DNA of 14,469 bases from a bacterium (GTDB lineage Bacteria > Chloroflexota > Dehalococcoidia > Tepidiformales > Tepidiformaceae), in the NCBI GenBank assembly GCA_945861295.1, contig CAMAUF010000011.1:1-14469 (forward strand), read 5' to 3'. Under the pieces are notes generated by a model that did not search any database, was not told the DNA's origin, and saw nothing but the letters and a program-made list of their open reading frames with translations. Shown here one piece after another: positions 6,947-14,323 of the stretch (the stretch's first letter is position 1; each line of letters starts with the position of its first letter). Made by a program: the position numbers and the translations under genes.

Positions 6947-7968
6947 AGGCGCTCGTCACGGGGGGGTGCGGGTTCATCGGCAGCCACGTCGTGCGCGCAC
7001 TCGTCGCCGATGGCTGGGATGTCACGAACCTCGACAAGCTCACGTACGCCTCCAACCTCCGCAACCTCGACGAGATCGCCGGGCACCCGCGGTACCGGTT
7101 GATCGAAGGCGATGTCTGCGATCCGGCCGTCGTCGAGCGGGCGGTCGATGGCCAGGACCTCGTCATCAACTTCGCCGCCGAGTCGCACGTCGACCGGTCG
7201 CTGCTCGATCCGCTGGTTTTCGTGCGCACGGATATCGAGGGCGTCGTCGTGCTGCTCGAGGCGTTGCGGAAGCGGCCTAATGCCGCGTTCGTCCAGATGT
7301 CGACCGACGAAGTCTTCGGCACGCTGCCTGCGCCTCTTGAGGCGGCCGAGGACGCGCCGTTTAACCCATCCAGCCCGTATTCCGCGAGCAAGGCGGCGGC
7401 GGAGCTCCAGGTCCGGGCCTATGCGGGGACGTACGGGATGGCCGCCACCGTCCTTCGCTGCTGCAACGTCTATGGCCCGAACCAACACATCGAGAAGTTC
7501 ATACCGCTGTTTCTCACGCGTGCGATGCGGGGCGAAAGCCTGCCCCTCTATGGCGACGGCCGCCAGGAGCGGGAGTGGATCTACGTTTCAGACCTCGTCT
7601 CCGCCGTGCGGTTGGTCGTGGGTCAGCTCCCGGCGGGCGGCGGGCTCCAGGAACTCCACGTCGGTTCTGGCGAGCGGCGCGGGAACCTCGACGTGGCCGA
7701 GCGGATCTGCGACATCGTCGAGCGGCCGCGGTCGCTGATCACGCCCGTCGCGGACCGGCCCGGGCACGACCGGCGCTACGCTCTGGACGCCGGCAAGCTG
7801 CGGGCGATGGGCTGGAGGGCCGAGGTGCCGTTCGAAACGGGCATCCAGCTCACGGCTGAATGGTACCGGGCGAACCCAGACGTCTGGGGGGCGGCCGCGA
7901 GCGCCGGCTTCGCCGATTACTTCCGCGAGCAATACGGTGAGCGTCTGTCCGAGCCTCGGCCGACGTAA
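6943..7968 (+). CDS. rmlB: dTDP-glucose 4,6-dehydratase
   Basis: This enzyme oxidises and dehydrates dTDP-glucose to dTDP-4-keto-6-deoxyglucose using bound NAD. It is a 341-residue short-chain dehydrogenase of the extended class. It has the Rossmann motif TGGCGFIGSH (6-15), the catalytic Thr-Asp-Glu in STDEVFG (120-126), the YxxxK pair Tyr146 and Lys150 in SPYSASKAAAE, NVYGPNQHIEKFIP, and GDGRQEREWIYVSD. The open frame extends far upstream inside the preceding gene, but the true start is the ATG at 6943, overlapping the previous stop by four bases. It ends 10 bases from the convergent selD stop. The partners RmlC and RmlD are absent from the window, so the product may go to L-rhamnose made elsewhere or to another 6-deoxysugar. 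Confidence 0.93.
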   Translation: MKALVTGGCGFIGSHVVRALVADGWDVTNLDKLTYASNLRNLDEIAGHPRYRLIEGDVCDPAVVERAVDGQDLVINFAAESHVDRSLLDPLVFVRTDIEGVVVLLEALRKRPNAAFVQMSTDEVFGTLPAPLEAAEDAPFNPSSPYSASKAAAELQVRAYAGTYGMAATVLRCCNVYGPNQHIEKFIPLFLTRAMRGESLPLYGDGRQEREWIYVSDLVSAVRLVVGQLPAGGGLQELHVGSGERRGNLDVAERICDIVERPRSLITPVADRPGHDRRYALDAGKLRAMGWRAEVPFETGIQLTAEWYRANPDVWGAAASAGFADYFREQYGERLSEPRPT

Positions 7969-7978
7969 CCCGGCCACC

Positions 7979-9031
7979 CTACACCACGTCGATCCCCGGT
8001 TCGCCAGCGGAGATGACGCCGACTTTCCAAATCGGTTCGCCCGCCTGCGCGAAGGCGCGTTCCAGGGCGGCCGCTTTCCGAGGGCCGCAACCAAGCAGCA
8101 GGCCGCCCGAGGTTTGCGGGTCAGAAAGGAGCGGCCCGACGGTCGGATCGACGCTGGCGGCGAAGCTGGCGTGTTGTTCGGCCCAGTGGCGGTTACGGTT
8201 TTCGCCGCCGGTGTGGACACCCATCTCCGAGCATTCGCGGGCGCCGGTCAGGAGCGGGATCGCGGCGGATTCGAGGCGGGCGCGTACCCCTGAGCGCGAG
8301 ACCATCTCCCAGAGATGGCCAAGGAGGCCGAAGCCGGTCACGTCGGTGCCGGCGCGGAGGCCGGCTGCGCGGGCCAAGCGCGCGGCGGCCATGTTTAGCC
8401 GCAGCATCGAGGCCTCGGCCGCGGCGACCCAGCCAGCTTCCGCCCGCCGCTGCTTTGCGGCCGAAAGGATCGTGCCCGTGCCGAGTGGTTTGGTCAGGTA
8501 GAGTCGGTCGCCGGGTTTGAGAGCGGCCTTGGTCAGCATCTTGCGCGGGTGGACGAAGCCGAGGACGGCGAGGCCGTACTTCGGTTCTGGGTCCCAAACG
8601 GAGTGGCCGCCGGCGATGACTCCCCCGGCCTCGGCGACCTTGAGGCCGCCGCCGCGCAGGAGGGCCGTGGCGGCGGCCGGCGGCAGGTCTTCGGGAAAGG
8701 CGGCGATATTGAGCGCGAAGGCGACCTCGCCGCCCATCGCGAAGACGTCCGACATCGCGTTGGCGGCCGCGATAGCGCCGTACGTTTCCGGGTCATCGAC
8801 GACGGGCGCGAAGAAGTCGACCGTCGCGACGAGCGCCCGCGTAGCGGAGAGCGCGTAGACGGCGGCATCGTCGGGCACGCCAAGGCCGACCAGGAGCTGA
8901 GGATGGCGTTCGCCGCTGAACATCGAAGCGAGTGGCAGCAGAACCTGCGCCAGGGCCTCCGGGCCCACTTTCGAGGCTCAGCCGCCGCAACTCGTGAGGT
9001 CGGTCAGGCGGAGGATTTCTTCGCGTGTCAC
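7979..9031 (-). CDS. selD: selenide, water dikinase (selenophosphate synthetase), itself a selenoprotein with in-frame TGA
   Basis: SelD makes selenophosphate, the selenium donor for selenocysteine and selenouridine. Core motifs are GVPDDAAVY, TVDFFAPVVDDPETYGAIAA, NAMSDVFAMGG, GGHSVWDPEPKYGLAVLG, DVTGFGLLGHLWEM and DPQTSGGLLLG. Reading upstream of the first ordinary start (GTG at 8968), the same frame encodes LTDLTSCGG-TGA-ASKVGPEALAQ, with TGA at 8978-8980. Aligned with E. coli SelD (Cys17, Lys20, LT at 8-9), the TGA falls on the catalytic Cys position (residue 18) with Lys21 three residues later and the LT pair nine residues before. It is therefore read as selenocysteine. The start chosen is the GTG at 9031 (350 residues, close to the usual length), six bases after a TACACT box; a GTG at 9052 is an alternative. 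Starting at 8968 would remove the active site. selA, selB and tRNA-Sec must be elsewhere in the genome. Confidence 0.92.
8953..8966 (-). promoter_or_regulatory. candidate bacterial SECIS hairpin in selD
   Basis: Downstream of the TGA on the minus strand, GGGCC pairs with GGCCC around a CGGA loop that begins 16 bases after the TGA. A different fold, GCCTC with GAGGC starting directly after the TGA, is also possible. Bacterial SECIS elements are hairpins just after the UGA with a G early in the apical loop, and this one meets that description. Pairing was done by eye, and the short stem makes it tentative. Confidence 0.4.
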
Positions 9032-9110
9032 AGGCTCAGTGTAGGCGATCACGGCGGAACGAATGGGGCCGCTAGCCGGCGCGCGCGGTATTCTCGCCTA
9101 GGAGGAGCAG
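9032..9110. promoter_or_regulatory. divergent promoter region between selD and the glycosyltransferase
   Basis: For selD, TACACT on the minus strand (9038-9043) ends six bases before the GTG at 9031, matching a leaderless arrangement. For the plus-strand glycosyltransferase, TATTCT (9089-9094) is a likely -10, with transcription starting near 9101 just before GGAGGAG. Five bases before TATTCT is CTAGCCGGCGCG (9072-9083), nearly identical to the sequence before the thymidylyltransferase -10 box. Confidence 0.4.
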
Positions 9111-10151
9111 GTGGCCGTGGATGTCCCGGATGTCAGCGTGATCGTGGTCGCCTACGGTGGGCTGGACCTCGTCGTGCGCGCCGCGGACGCGGCGTTGGCC
9201 TCCCAAGGAGTCGGGATCGAGGTGATCGTCGCCAACAACGATATCCGGCGCCAGCAGCCGCGAACGCACGCCGATTCGTCCGATGCCAGCGGGACGGGGC
9301 TGTCCGCCGCCGTGCGTTGGCTGGAGGTTGGGTTCAACGCCGGGTACGGCGGGGCCTTGAATCGCGGCATCGCGGCGACGAGAGGACGGTACGTGCTGTG
9401 CCTCAACCAGGATGTCGCCCTCGCGCCCGATTACCTGGCCCGGATGACCGCGTTCTGCGACGCGCATCCAACGGCCGGCGCGGCCAGCGGAAAGATTCTC
9501 CGGACGCCGAGCATGGGCGAAGGGCCCGTCATCGATTCGGCCGGCGTATTCATGAAACGCCATCGGGGCGCCTTTGACCGGGGCGAAGGCGCCGTGGACG
9601 AAGGTCAGTTCGACGCGGCCAGCGAGGTCTTCGCGGCGAGCGGCGCCGCCCTGTTCGCCCGCCGTGCCGCCCTGGACGACGTTGCGGGCCGCGACGGCCC
9701 CTTCGACGAGGCGATGTTCATGTACAAAGAAGATGTTGACCTGGGTTGGCGCTTGCGCCTGCGGGGGTGGAGCTGCTGGTACCTCCCCGAAGCGGTCGCG
9801 TTTCATGGCCGGACTTCGTCGAGCCTGGCGGGGCGGGCTTACAGGGGCGGGGCCGGTGCATACTGGCGCGTGCTGCGTTCGAGGCCGCCTTACGTCCGGC
9901 GTCATTCTCTCCAGAATCAATGGCGCATGGTGCTCAAGGACGATAGCGCGCTGGCCTCATTCCGCGGCGCGCCCGCGATCCTGGGCCGCGAACTCGCGCT
10001 TACGGCGGCCAACGCGCTGGCCTCGCCGAGCGTCGCGATTGGCGCGGTCGCTGGTTTCGGACGAGGCCTTCGGGCGACCTTGGCCGAGCGGCGCCGCGTC
10101 CAAGAGCGCCGGACAGCGACCGGCGCCAGCATGGCACGGTGGTTCCGATGA
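9111..10151 (+). CDS. family 2 glycosyltransferase (rhamnosyltransferase-like)
   Basis: This is a 346-residue GT-A fold transferase predicted to add a sugar from an activated donor to a lipid-linked acceptor at the inner face of the membrane. The N-terminus VSVIVVAYGG (8-17) and IEVIVANND form the nucleotide-binding strands. NAGYGGALNRGI (76-87) and the NQD motif (99-101, in place of DxD) follow. MYKEDVDLGWRLRLRGW (204-220) and His232 complete the active-site side. This set is typical of WbbL-type rhamnosyltransferases and relatives. The C-terminal 110 residues are helical and basic. The GTG start at 9111 is supported by GGAGGAG three bases before it. Its stop overlaps the next start in ATGA. 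The upstream dTDP-sugar genes make a deoxyhexose donor likely, but the exact sugar is unknown. Confidence 0.9.
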   Translation: MAVDVPDVSVIVVAYGGLDLVVRAADAALASQGVGIEVIVANNDIRRQQPRTHADSSDASGTGLSAAVRWLEVGFNAGYGGALNRGIAATRGRYVLCLNQDVALAPDYLARMTAFCDAHPTAGAASGKILRTPSMGEGPVIDSAGVFMKRHRGAFDRGEGAVDEGQFDAASEVFAASGAALFARRAALDDVAGRDGPFDEAMFMYKEDVDLGWRLRLRGWSCWYLPEAVAFHGRTSSSLAGRAYRGGAGAYWRVLRSRPPYVRRHSLQNQWRMVLKDDSALASFRGAPAILGRELALTAANALASPSVAIGAVAGFGRGLRATLAERRRVQERRTATGASMARWFR

Positions 10152-12790
10152 GACGATCGCTGCGGCGGTGGCTGCCCGTCGCGGGAGTGACGGCCGGCAG
10201 CGGGCTCCAACGGGGGCTGGGCGCGCTTCTCACGCTGGTCTTGGTCGCCGTCGCCGCTCGGGCCGGTTCGGCGGGCGATGCGGCCGTCGTCGGCGTCTTG
10301 GCCGCCGTCGCGTTGGTCGCCGGCGCCTTCGCGGACTTCGGCACGACCCCTGCGATGCTGCGCGATTTCGCCACCCAACCACCGACACGGTTCGAGTTTC
10401 TGACGCTCGTCCGGCTCCGCGCTCTGGCGGCCGTAGCGGCCGGACTTGGCGTGGCGGCGATTGGTCTGGCGGCCGGCGACGATTGGCTGAGCGCCGCGCC
10501 CCTGGCTGCCCTCACCGTCCCGCTTGTCGCGATCATCGGGACTGCGACGCCCAAACTCGTGACCGACAAAGACGGCGCAACCCTCGGGATCGCCGCGGTC
10601 GCGGCCTTCCTCGTCGGCTTGGGGGTCGCGGTCGCGGCTGGAAGCTTCTCCGGGGAGCCTTGGGCGCTCCTGGCGGCGCTGCCGGCGGCACGGGCGACGG
10701 AGGCCGCCGTGCTGCTCTATGGCTGCCAGTTCTGGCGCAAAGGCGGCGCTGATCTTGAGCGCTACGGTTTCGCCTGGGCATTGTCGGCCTGGCCTCTAGC
10801 AGTCTACGGCCTGCTCCAAGTCGTGTACTTGCGCGGCCAGGTCATCGTGCCGGCGCTGATCCTCGACCGGATCGGGGCAGACAAGGTCACGCTGGGCTTC
10901 AACGTCTATTCCGCCGGCACACTGCTTCCCGGCGTGATCGCGCTCGCCACCTGGCCCATGATCGTCCGAGCCCAGCGCCGCTATCCCGAACGCATCGGGG
11001 TCCAGCTCGCCCAAGTGTCCGCGCTCAGCCTCGCGACCGTCTTGCCGATGACGGCCGTCCTGCTCATCGCCCCGGGTTTACTGCTCGATGTCTTGTTCGG
11101 CGAAAGCCCGGCCAGCCTGGAGGCCTACCTGCGCTGGACGGCGCTCGCGATCGTGTTTGTCGGCCCGAATGCATTGATGTTCACGGCTGTTTTGGCGCGA
11201 AGCTCCCAGGCGGTCGTTGCCTGGCTCTGGGCGGCGGGATGCGCCATTGGGCTCGCGGCCAACGTCGTCGCGGTATCGCTTTGGGGCGTCGCAGGCGCTG
11301 GGGTCGCGGTCCTCGCTGGCGAGGCGGGGCTCTTCGCGGTGTTAGTCTGGGTGATTTCGGGTTCGGCCGGGCGCTTGGTGGAGCGCTGGCGCAACGAGGC
11401 CCTCTTCCGCGAGAAGGGGCGCCGAGTCCTCGCGGGGCTGGGCGTAGCCGCCGTGGCCGGCGGGATGGGGGCCGTATTCGCCGATGACCTCGTCTTCCCG
11501 CGCGAAAATACGGGCATCCTCGCACTGCTCGCGGTGCCTCCGCTCCTCGCGGTCGTGATTTGGGCGACGGGATACGACTTCTTCGCGCCAGGCCCGATCT
11601 TCGCGCTGACCTGGTCGAGCGCCCTCGCGGTCGCGCAACTGCCGCTGTTCCCGAGTTTCAATTGGAGCGGCGAAATGTGGTTCCTGGCGACTGTGCCTCC
11701 TTCCGTGTTCGCTGTCGCCGGCGTCGTTGGGGCTGGAGGGACGGCGTTCGGGGGCTGGGCGCGCCGCCCGCAGTTCGATGCCGCCAAGGCTACGAGCTTC
11801 ATCCTCCCGCTCGCCGCGTTCATCGGCCTTGGAGTGGCGGGGTGGGTTTACTTCTACCAAGCGCTCGGCACAATCCCCTTGTTGTCGGGACGGATCGATG
11901 AAGTACGGTTCGCCGAGTTTCCCTTCGCGGCACTGGTGGCGACGCGATTTGGCCACGTCGCCGTCATCGTCTGCGGGCTGCTGACGCTGACGGCGCCCGC
12001 GCGGTGGCGGCCGTGGTTCTTCCTCCTCGCTTGCCTCGGCACCATCCCGATGCTGTTGAGCGGCGGCCGCCTTTATCCCGTCTCGGTGGTCGCTTCGGCC
12101 GGCGTAGCCGGTATTTTGATCCGGGGCCTCGACAAACGTCTGGTCTGCGCTGCGCTGCTCGGGGTCGCGCTGATGCTGGCCGCCTCATCGGCCCTCTGGT
12201 TCCGCCGGTTAGATCAACAGGCGGACAACACCTTTAAGTCGTATCTCGACAACCGCCTCGCCCCGAGCCGGCCCGCTCTCTTGGTCTGGACGATCCCCTT
12301 GCAAATGTCAGTCGGCAGCAACATGCTCACGCTCGGCGACCTCGTGGAGAACGGCGCGCTCGAACGTGAAGCCGAGCCTGGCTGGTTCTCGCTGCGCTTC
12401 CTCGACCGGTTCGCGGCTTCGAAAGACCTGGAGGAGGTCGCTCGGGAGCACTCGCGCTTCAATCAGGTGACCACGACCTACATGGGCGAGTTTTACGCCG
12501 ACTTCGGGCTGGCCGGTCCGCTCGTTTACTCGGTCATCGTCGGCTTCGTCTACGGCCTGTTGTACCGGTGGATGCGCGCCTCCCGGCGCCTGATACCGGC
12601 ACTCTTGTACGCGTATAGCGCCAATTGGCTCGTCTTCTCGATCTTCCTGGGCTATTGGGCGACGCACGGGGTGTGGGTCGTCGATATCCCTCTCATCGTC
12701 TTCCTCGGGTACCTACTGACACGGGCGCGATCGCCGGTCCCGATCCCCGGCACGGCGCTGGTTGGGCCGGTCGAAGCGCCGACGGCGTGA
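10148..12790 (+). CDS. fused Wzx-like flippase and Wzy-like O-antigen polymerase
   Basis: This is one continuous 880-residue membrane protein with two parts. Residues about 1-410 resemble a polysaccharide flippase of the MOP/Wzx family: repeated hydrophobic helices, FADFGTTPAMLRDFA near 61-75, a mid-protein VYSAGTLLPGVIALATWPMI segment, and VAGAGVAVLAGEAGLFAVL before a basic loop (RLVERWRNEALFREKGRR, 409-426). Residues about 427-860 resemble an oligosaccharide repeat-unit polymerase. They have IPLLSGRIDEVRFAE (576-590), MLLSGGRLYPVS (635-646), a large polar loop at about 686-775, then FNQVTTTYMGEFYADFGLAG (771-790) and more helices. The start is the ATG at 10148, overlapping the glycosyltransferase stop; a GTG at 10139 is less likely. 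Flippase and polymerase are normally separate proteins. The fusion would couple export of a lipid-linked repeat unit to its polymerisation. Both domain calls rest on pattern recognition and the second is a little surer. Confidence 0.82.
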   Translation: MRRSLRRWLPVAGVTAGSGLQRGLGALLTLVLVAVAARAGSAGDAAVVGVLAAVALVAGAFADFGTTPAMLRDFATQPPTRFEFLTLVRLRALAAVAAGLGVAAIGLAAGDDWLSAAPLAALTVPLVAIIGTATPKLVTDKDGATLGIAAVAAFLVGLGVAVAAGSFSGEPWALLAALPAARATEAAVLLYGCQFWRKGGADLERYGFAWALSAWPLAVYGLLQVVYLRGQVIVPALILDRIGADKVTLGFNVYSAGTLLPGVIALATWPMIVRAQRRYPERIGVQLAQVSALSLATVLPMTAVLLIAPGLLLDVLFGESPASLEAYLRWTALAIVFVGPNALMFTAVLARSSQAVVAWLWAAGCAIGLAANVVAVSLWGVAGAGVAVLAGEAGLFAVLVWVISGSAGRLVERWRNEALFREKGRRVLAGLGVAAVAGGMGAVFADDLVFPRENTGILALLAVPPLLAVVIWATGYDFFAPGPIFALTWSSALAVAQLPLFPSFNWSGEMWFLATVPPSVFAVAGVVGAGGTAFGGWARRPQFDAAKATSFILPLAAFIGLGVAGWVYFYQALGTIPLLSGRIDEVRFAEFPFAALVATRFGHVAVIVCGLLTLTAPARWRPWFFLLACLGTIPMLLSGGRLYPVSVVASAGVAGILIRGLDKRLVCAALLGVALMLAASSALWFRRLDQQADNTFKSYLDNRLAPSRPALLVWTIPLQMSVGSNMLTLGDLVENGALEREAEPGWFSLRFLDRFAASKDLEEVAREHSRFNQVTTTYMGEFYADFGLAGPLVYSVIVGFVYGLLYRWMRASRRLIPALLYAYSANWLVFSIFLGYWATHGVWVVDIPLIVFLGYLLTRARSPVPIPGTALVGPVEAPTA

Positions 12791-12880
12791 GAGCTGGCTT
12801 CGGCGGTCGAAGCCCCGGCTTGCCACCGGCAATCGCTGGCCAGAGCATGATCAGCGAGCATCCCCCGGACGGAGGCCCGT
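12791..12880 (+). other. intergenic gap with hairpin
   Basis: After the fusion gene, GGCTTCG (12796-12802) and CGAAGCC (12808-12814) can form a perfect 7-bp stem with a 5-base loop. TTGCC/GGCAA a little further on can form a second, smaller one. There is no T-run, so an intrinsic terminator is doubtful. The hairpins may lower read-through or stabilise the upstream message. GGAGG before 12881 is the ribosome binding site of the next gene. Confidence 0.3.
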
Positions 12881-14323
12881 GTGAGTCGCAAAGTGATCCT
12901 GTTCGAACTGAACGAAGTCCCGTTCGCGGTCATCGACCGGTTCATCCGCGACGAACCCGCGAGCGCCGTCGCCCGCGTTTACCAACGGTCCCGCCAGTAC
13001 CTGACGATGGCGGCCGACACGCGGCAGCTCGACCCTTGGGTCACCTGGCCAACCCTCCACCGCGGGGTGCCAGATGAGCGGCATGGCATCCTGCATCTCG
13101 GCCAGCAACTCGCCCGCGTCGACGCGGAGTACCCGCCGATCTGGCAGATCCTGCGGGGCGCTGGGCGTTCGGTTGGAGTGTTTGGTTCCCTGCACAGCAG
13201 CAACGTCCCCAAGGACATGGCCGAGTACGCGTTCTACGCTCCGGATGTCTTCGCCGACCGCGTCCAAACCCATCCCGCGCACCTCTCGGGCTTCCAAGCC
13301 TTCAACCTGGCGATGACGCGCGCTTCCGCACGCAACGTGACCCGTGGCCTGCCCTGGTCCGAAACCGTGGGCTTCCTGGCGAGCATCCCGAGGCTCGGGA
13401 TCCGGCCAACAACCGCCGTAGCAGTGGCGACACAGGTGGCGAGCGAAGTCGTCCATCCTGAGCGAAAGGTGCGGCGAAGAGCACTGCAGACGCGGCTGAT
13501 GTATGACATTTTCGCGCGCCTATTGGAGCGGACACGCCCAGACTTCGCGACGTTTTATTCCAATCATGTGGCGGCGGCGATGCACCGCTACTGGGCGGCG
13601 GCTTTTCCGGATGATTACGAGGGCGGCGAACTCGACCCAGCCTGGCTCGAGCGATATGGCGAGGAGCTCCATGCGGCGATGGCGGAGTTCTCGAACATCC
13701 TCAGCCACTTGGCGCGCTTCGTGCTCGAGCACGACGAGTACGTGCTCATGATCACGGGGAGCATGGGCCAGGCGGCCATCCCGAATGAACGGACCTACGA
13801 GTTCCTCACCGTCACGGACGCGGACCGATTCGCGAGTCAGCTCGGGGCGCCAGCCGGGAGTTGGCGGCAACGGTTCGCGATGGTCCCCTGCCTCAGCCTC
13901 GAAGTCGATGAAGCCTACCGGGCCGCGGCCTGCGCCCGGCTGGAGACGCTCGTCGTCGGCGGCAAGCGGATGGTGCGCGACCATCGGCCGATCGCGCCGC
14001 TCTCCTACGATGAATCCGATGGCGCGCTGCACGTCTTCGTCCAGTTTGACAATTACGCCGGGCCCGGAATCGCGGAGATCGGCGGCCAGGTGGCCGCACT
14101 GGCGGATCTGGGCCTGGGCATGATGGCACACGAAGATGGCGTGAACTGCACAGCTCAGCATGTCCCGGAGGGCGCCTTGGTCGTCTTCGACCCGCGCGTG
14201 CGGGCGCCATGGGACGGGGCCCGGCCAGCAATCTCGACGCTCGATATTGTCCCATCGCTATTAGCAAACTTTGGAGTCAAGCGGCCGGCGTATCTGGAAG
14301 GGGTCGCCAACGTCGCGCTGTAG
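12881..14323 (+). CDS. divergent alkaline-phosphatase-superfamily (phosphodiesterase-like) protein
   Basis: This is a 480-residue soluble protein with no signal peptide. The layout follows type I phosphodiesterase/nucleotide pyrophosphatase relatives: an N-terminal strand VILFELNEVP (5-14), DPWVTWPTLHRGVPDERHGI (51-70) where these enzymes have their P[TS]xxTG...HGI nucleophile loop, IWQILRGAGRSVGVFG (88-102), FYSNHVAAAMHRYW (225-238), VLMITGSMGQ (288-297), and a C-terminal STLDIVPSLLANFGV. Several metal-ligand positions look changed: the first Asp is replaced within ELNE, and the usual DHG is GSMGQ. It may be an altered or non-catalytic member. Similar proteins occur in polysaccharide clusters, as here directly after the flippase-polymerase. 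The GTG start has GGAGG five bases ahead. The role in glycan assembly or modification is inferred and no substrate can be named. Confidence 0.75.
   Translation: MSRKVILFELNEVPFAVIDRFIRDEPASAVARVYQRSRQYLTMAADTRQLDPWVTWPTLHRGVPDERHGILHLGQQLARVDAEYPPIWQILRGAGRSVGVFGSLHSSNVPKDMAEYAFYAPDVFADRVQTHPAHLSGFQAFNLAMTRASARNVTRGLPWSETVGFLASIPRLGIRPTTAVAVATQVASEVVHPERKVRRRALQTRLMYDIFARLLERTRPDFATFYSNHVAAAMHRYWAAAFPDDYEGGELDPAWLERYGEELHAAMAEFSNILSHLARFVLEHDEYVLMITGSMGQAAIPNERTYEFLTVTDADRFASQLGAPAGSWRQRFAMVPCLSLEVDEAYRAAACARLETLVVGGKRMVRDHRPIAPLSYDESDGALHVFVQFDNYAGPGIAEIGGQVAALADLGLGMMAHEDGVNCTAQHVPEGALVVFDPRVRAPWDGARPAISTLDIVPSLLANFGVKRPAYLEGVANVAL

Noticed and set aside
7979..8968. selD starting at the GTG at 8968
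   Set aside because: This start would lose the catalytic residue and Lys21, while conserved SelD sequence continues upstream through the TGA.
9574..10752. 392-codon plus-strand open frame
   Set aside because: It is an out-of-frame shadow across the glycosyltransferase and the start of the flippase-polymerase; arginine-rich and without motifs.
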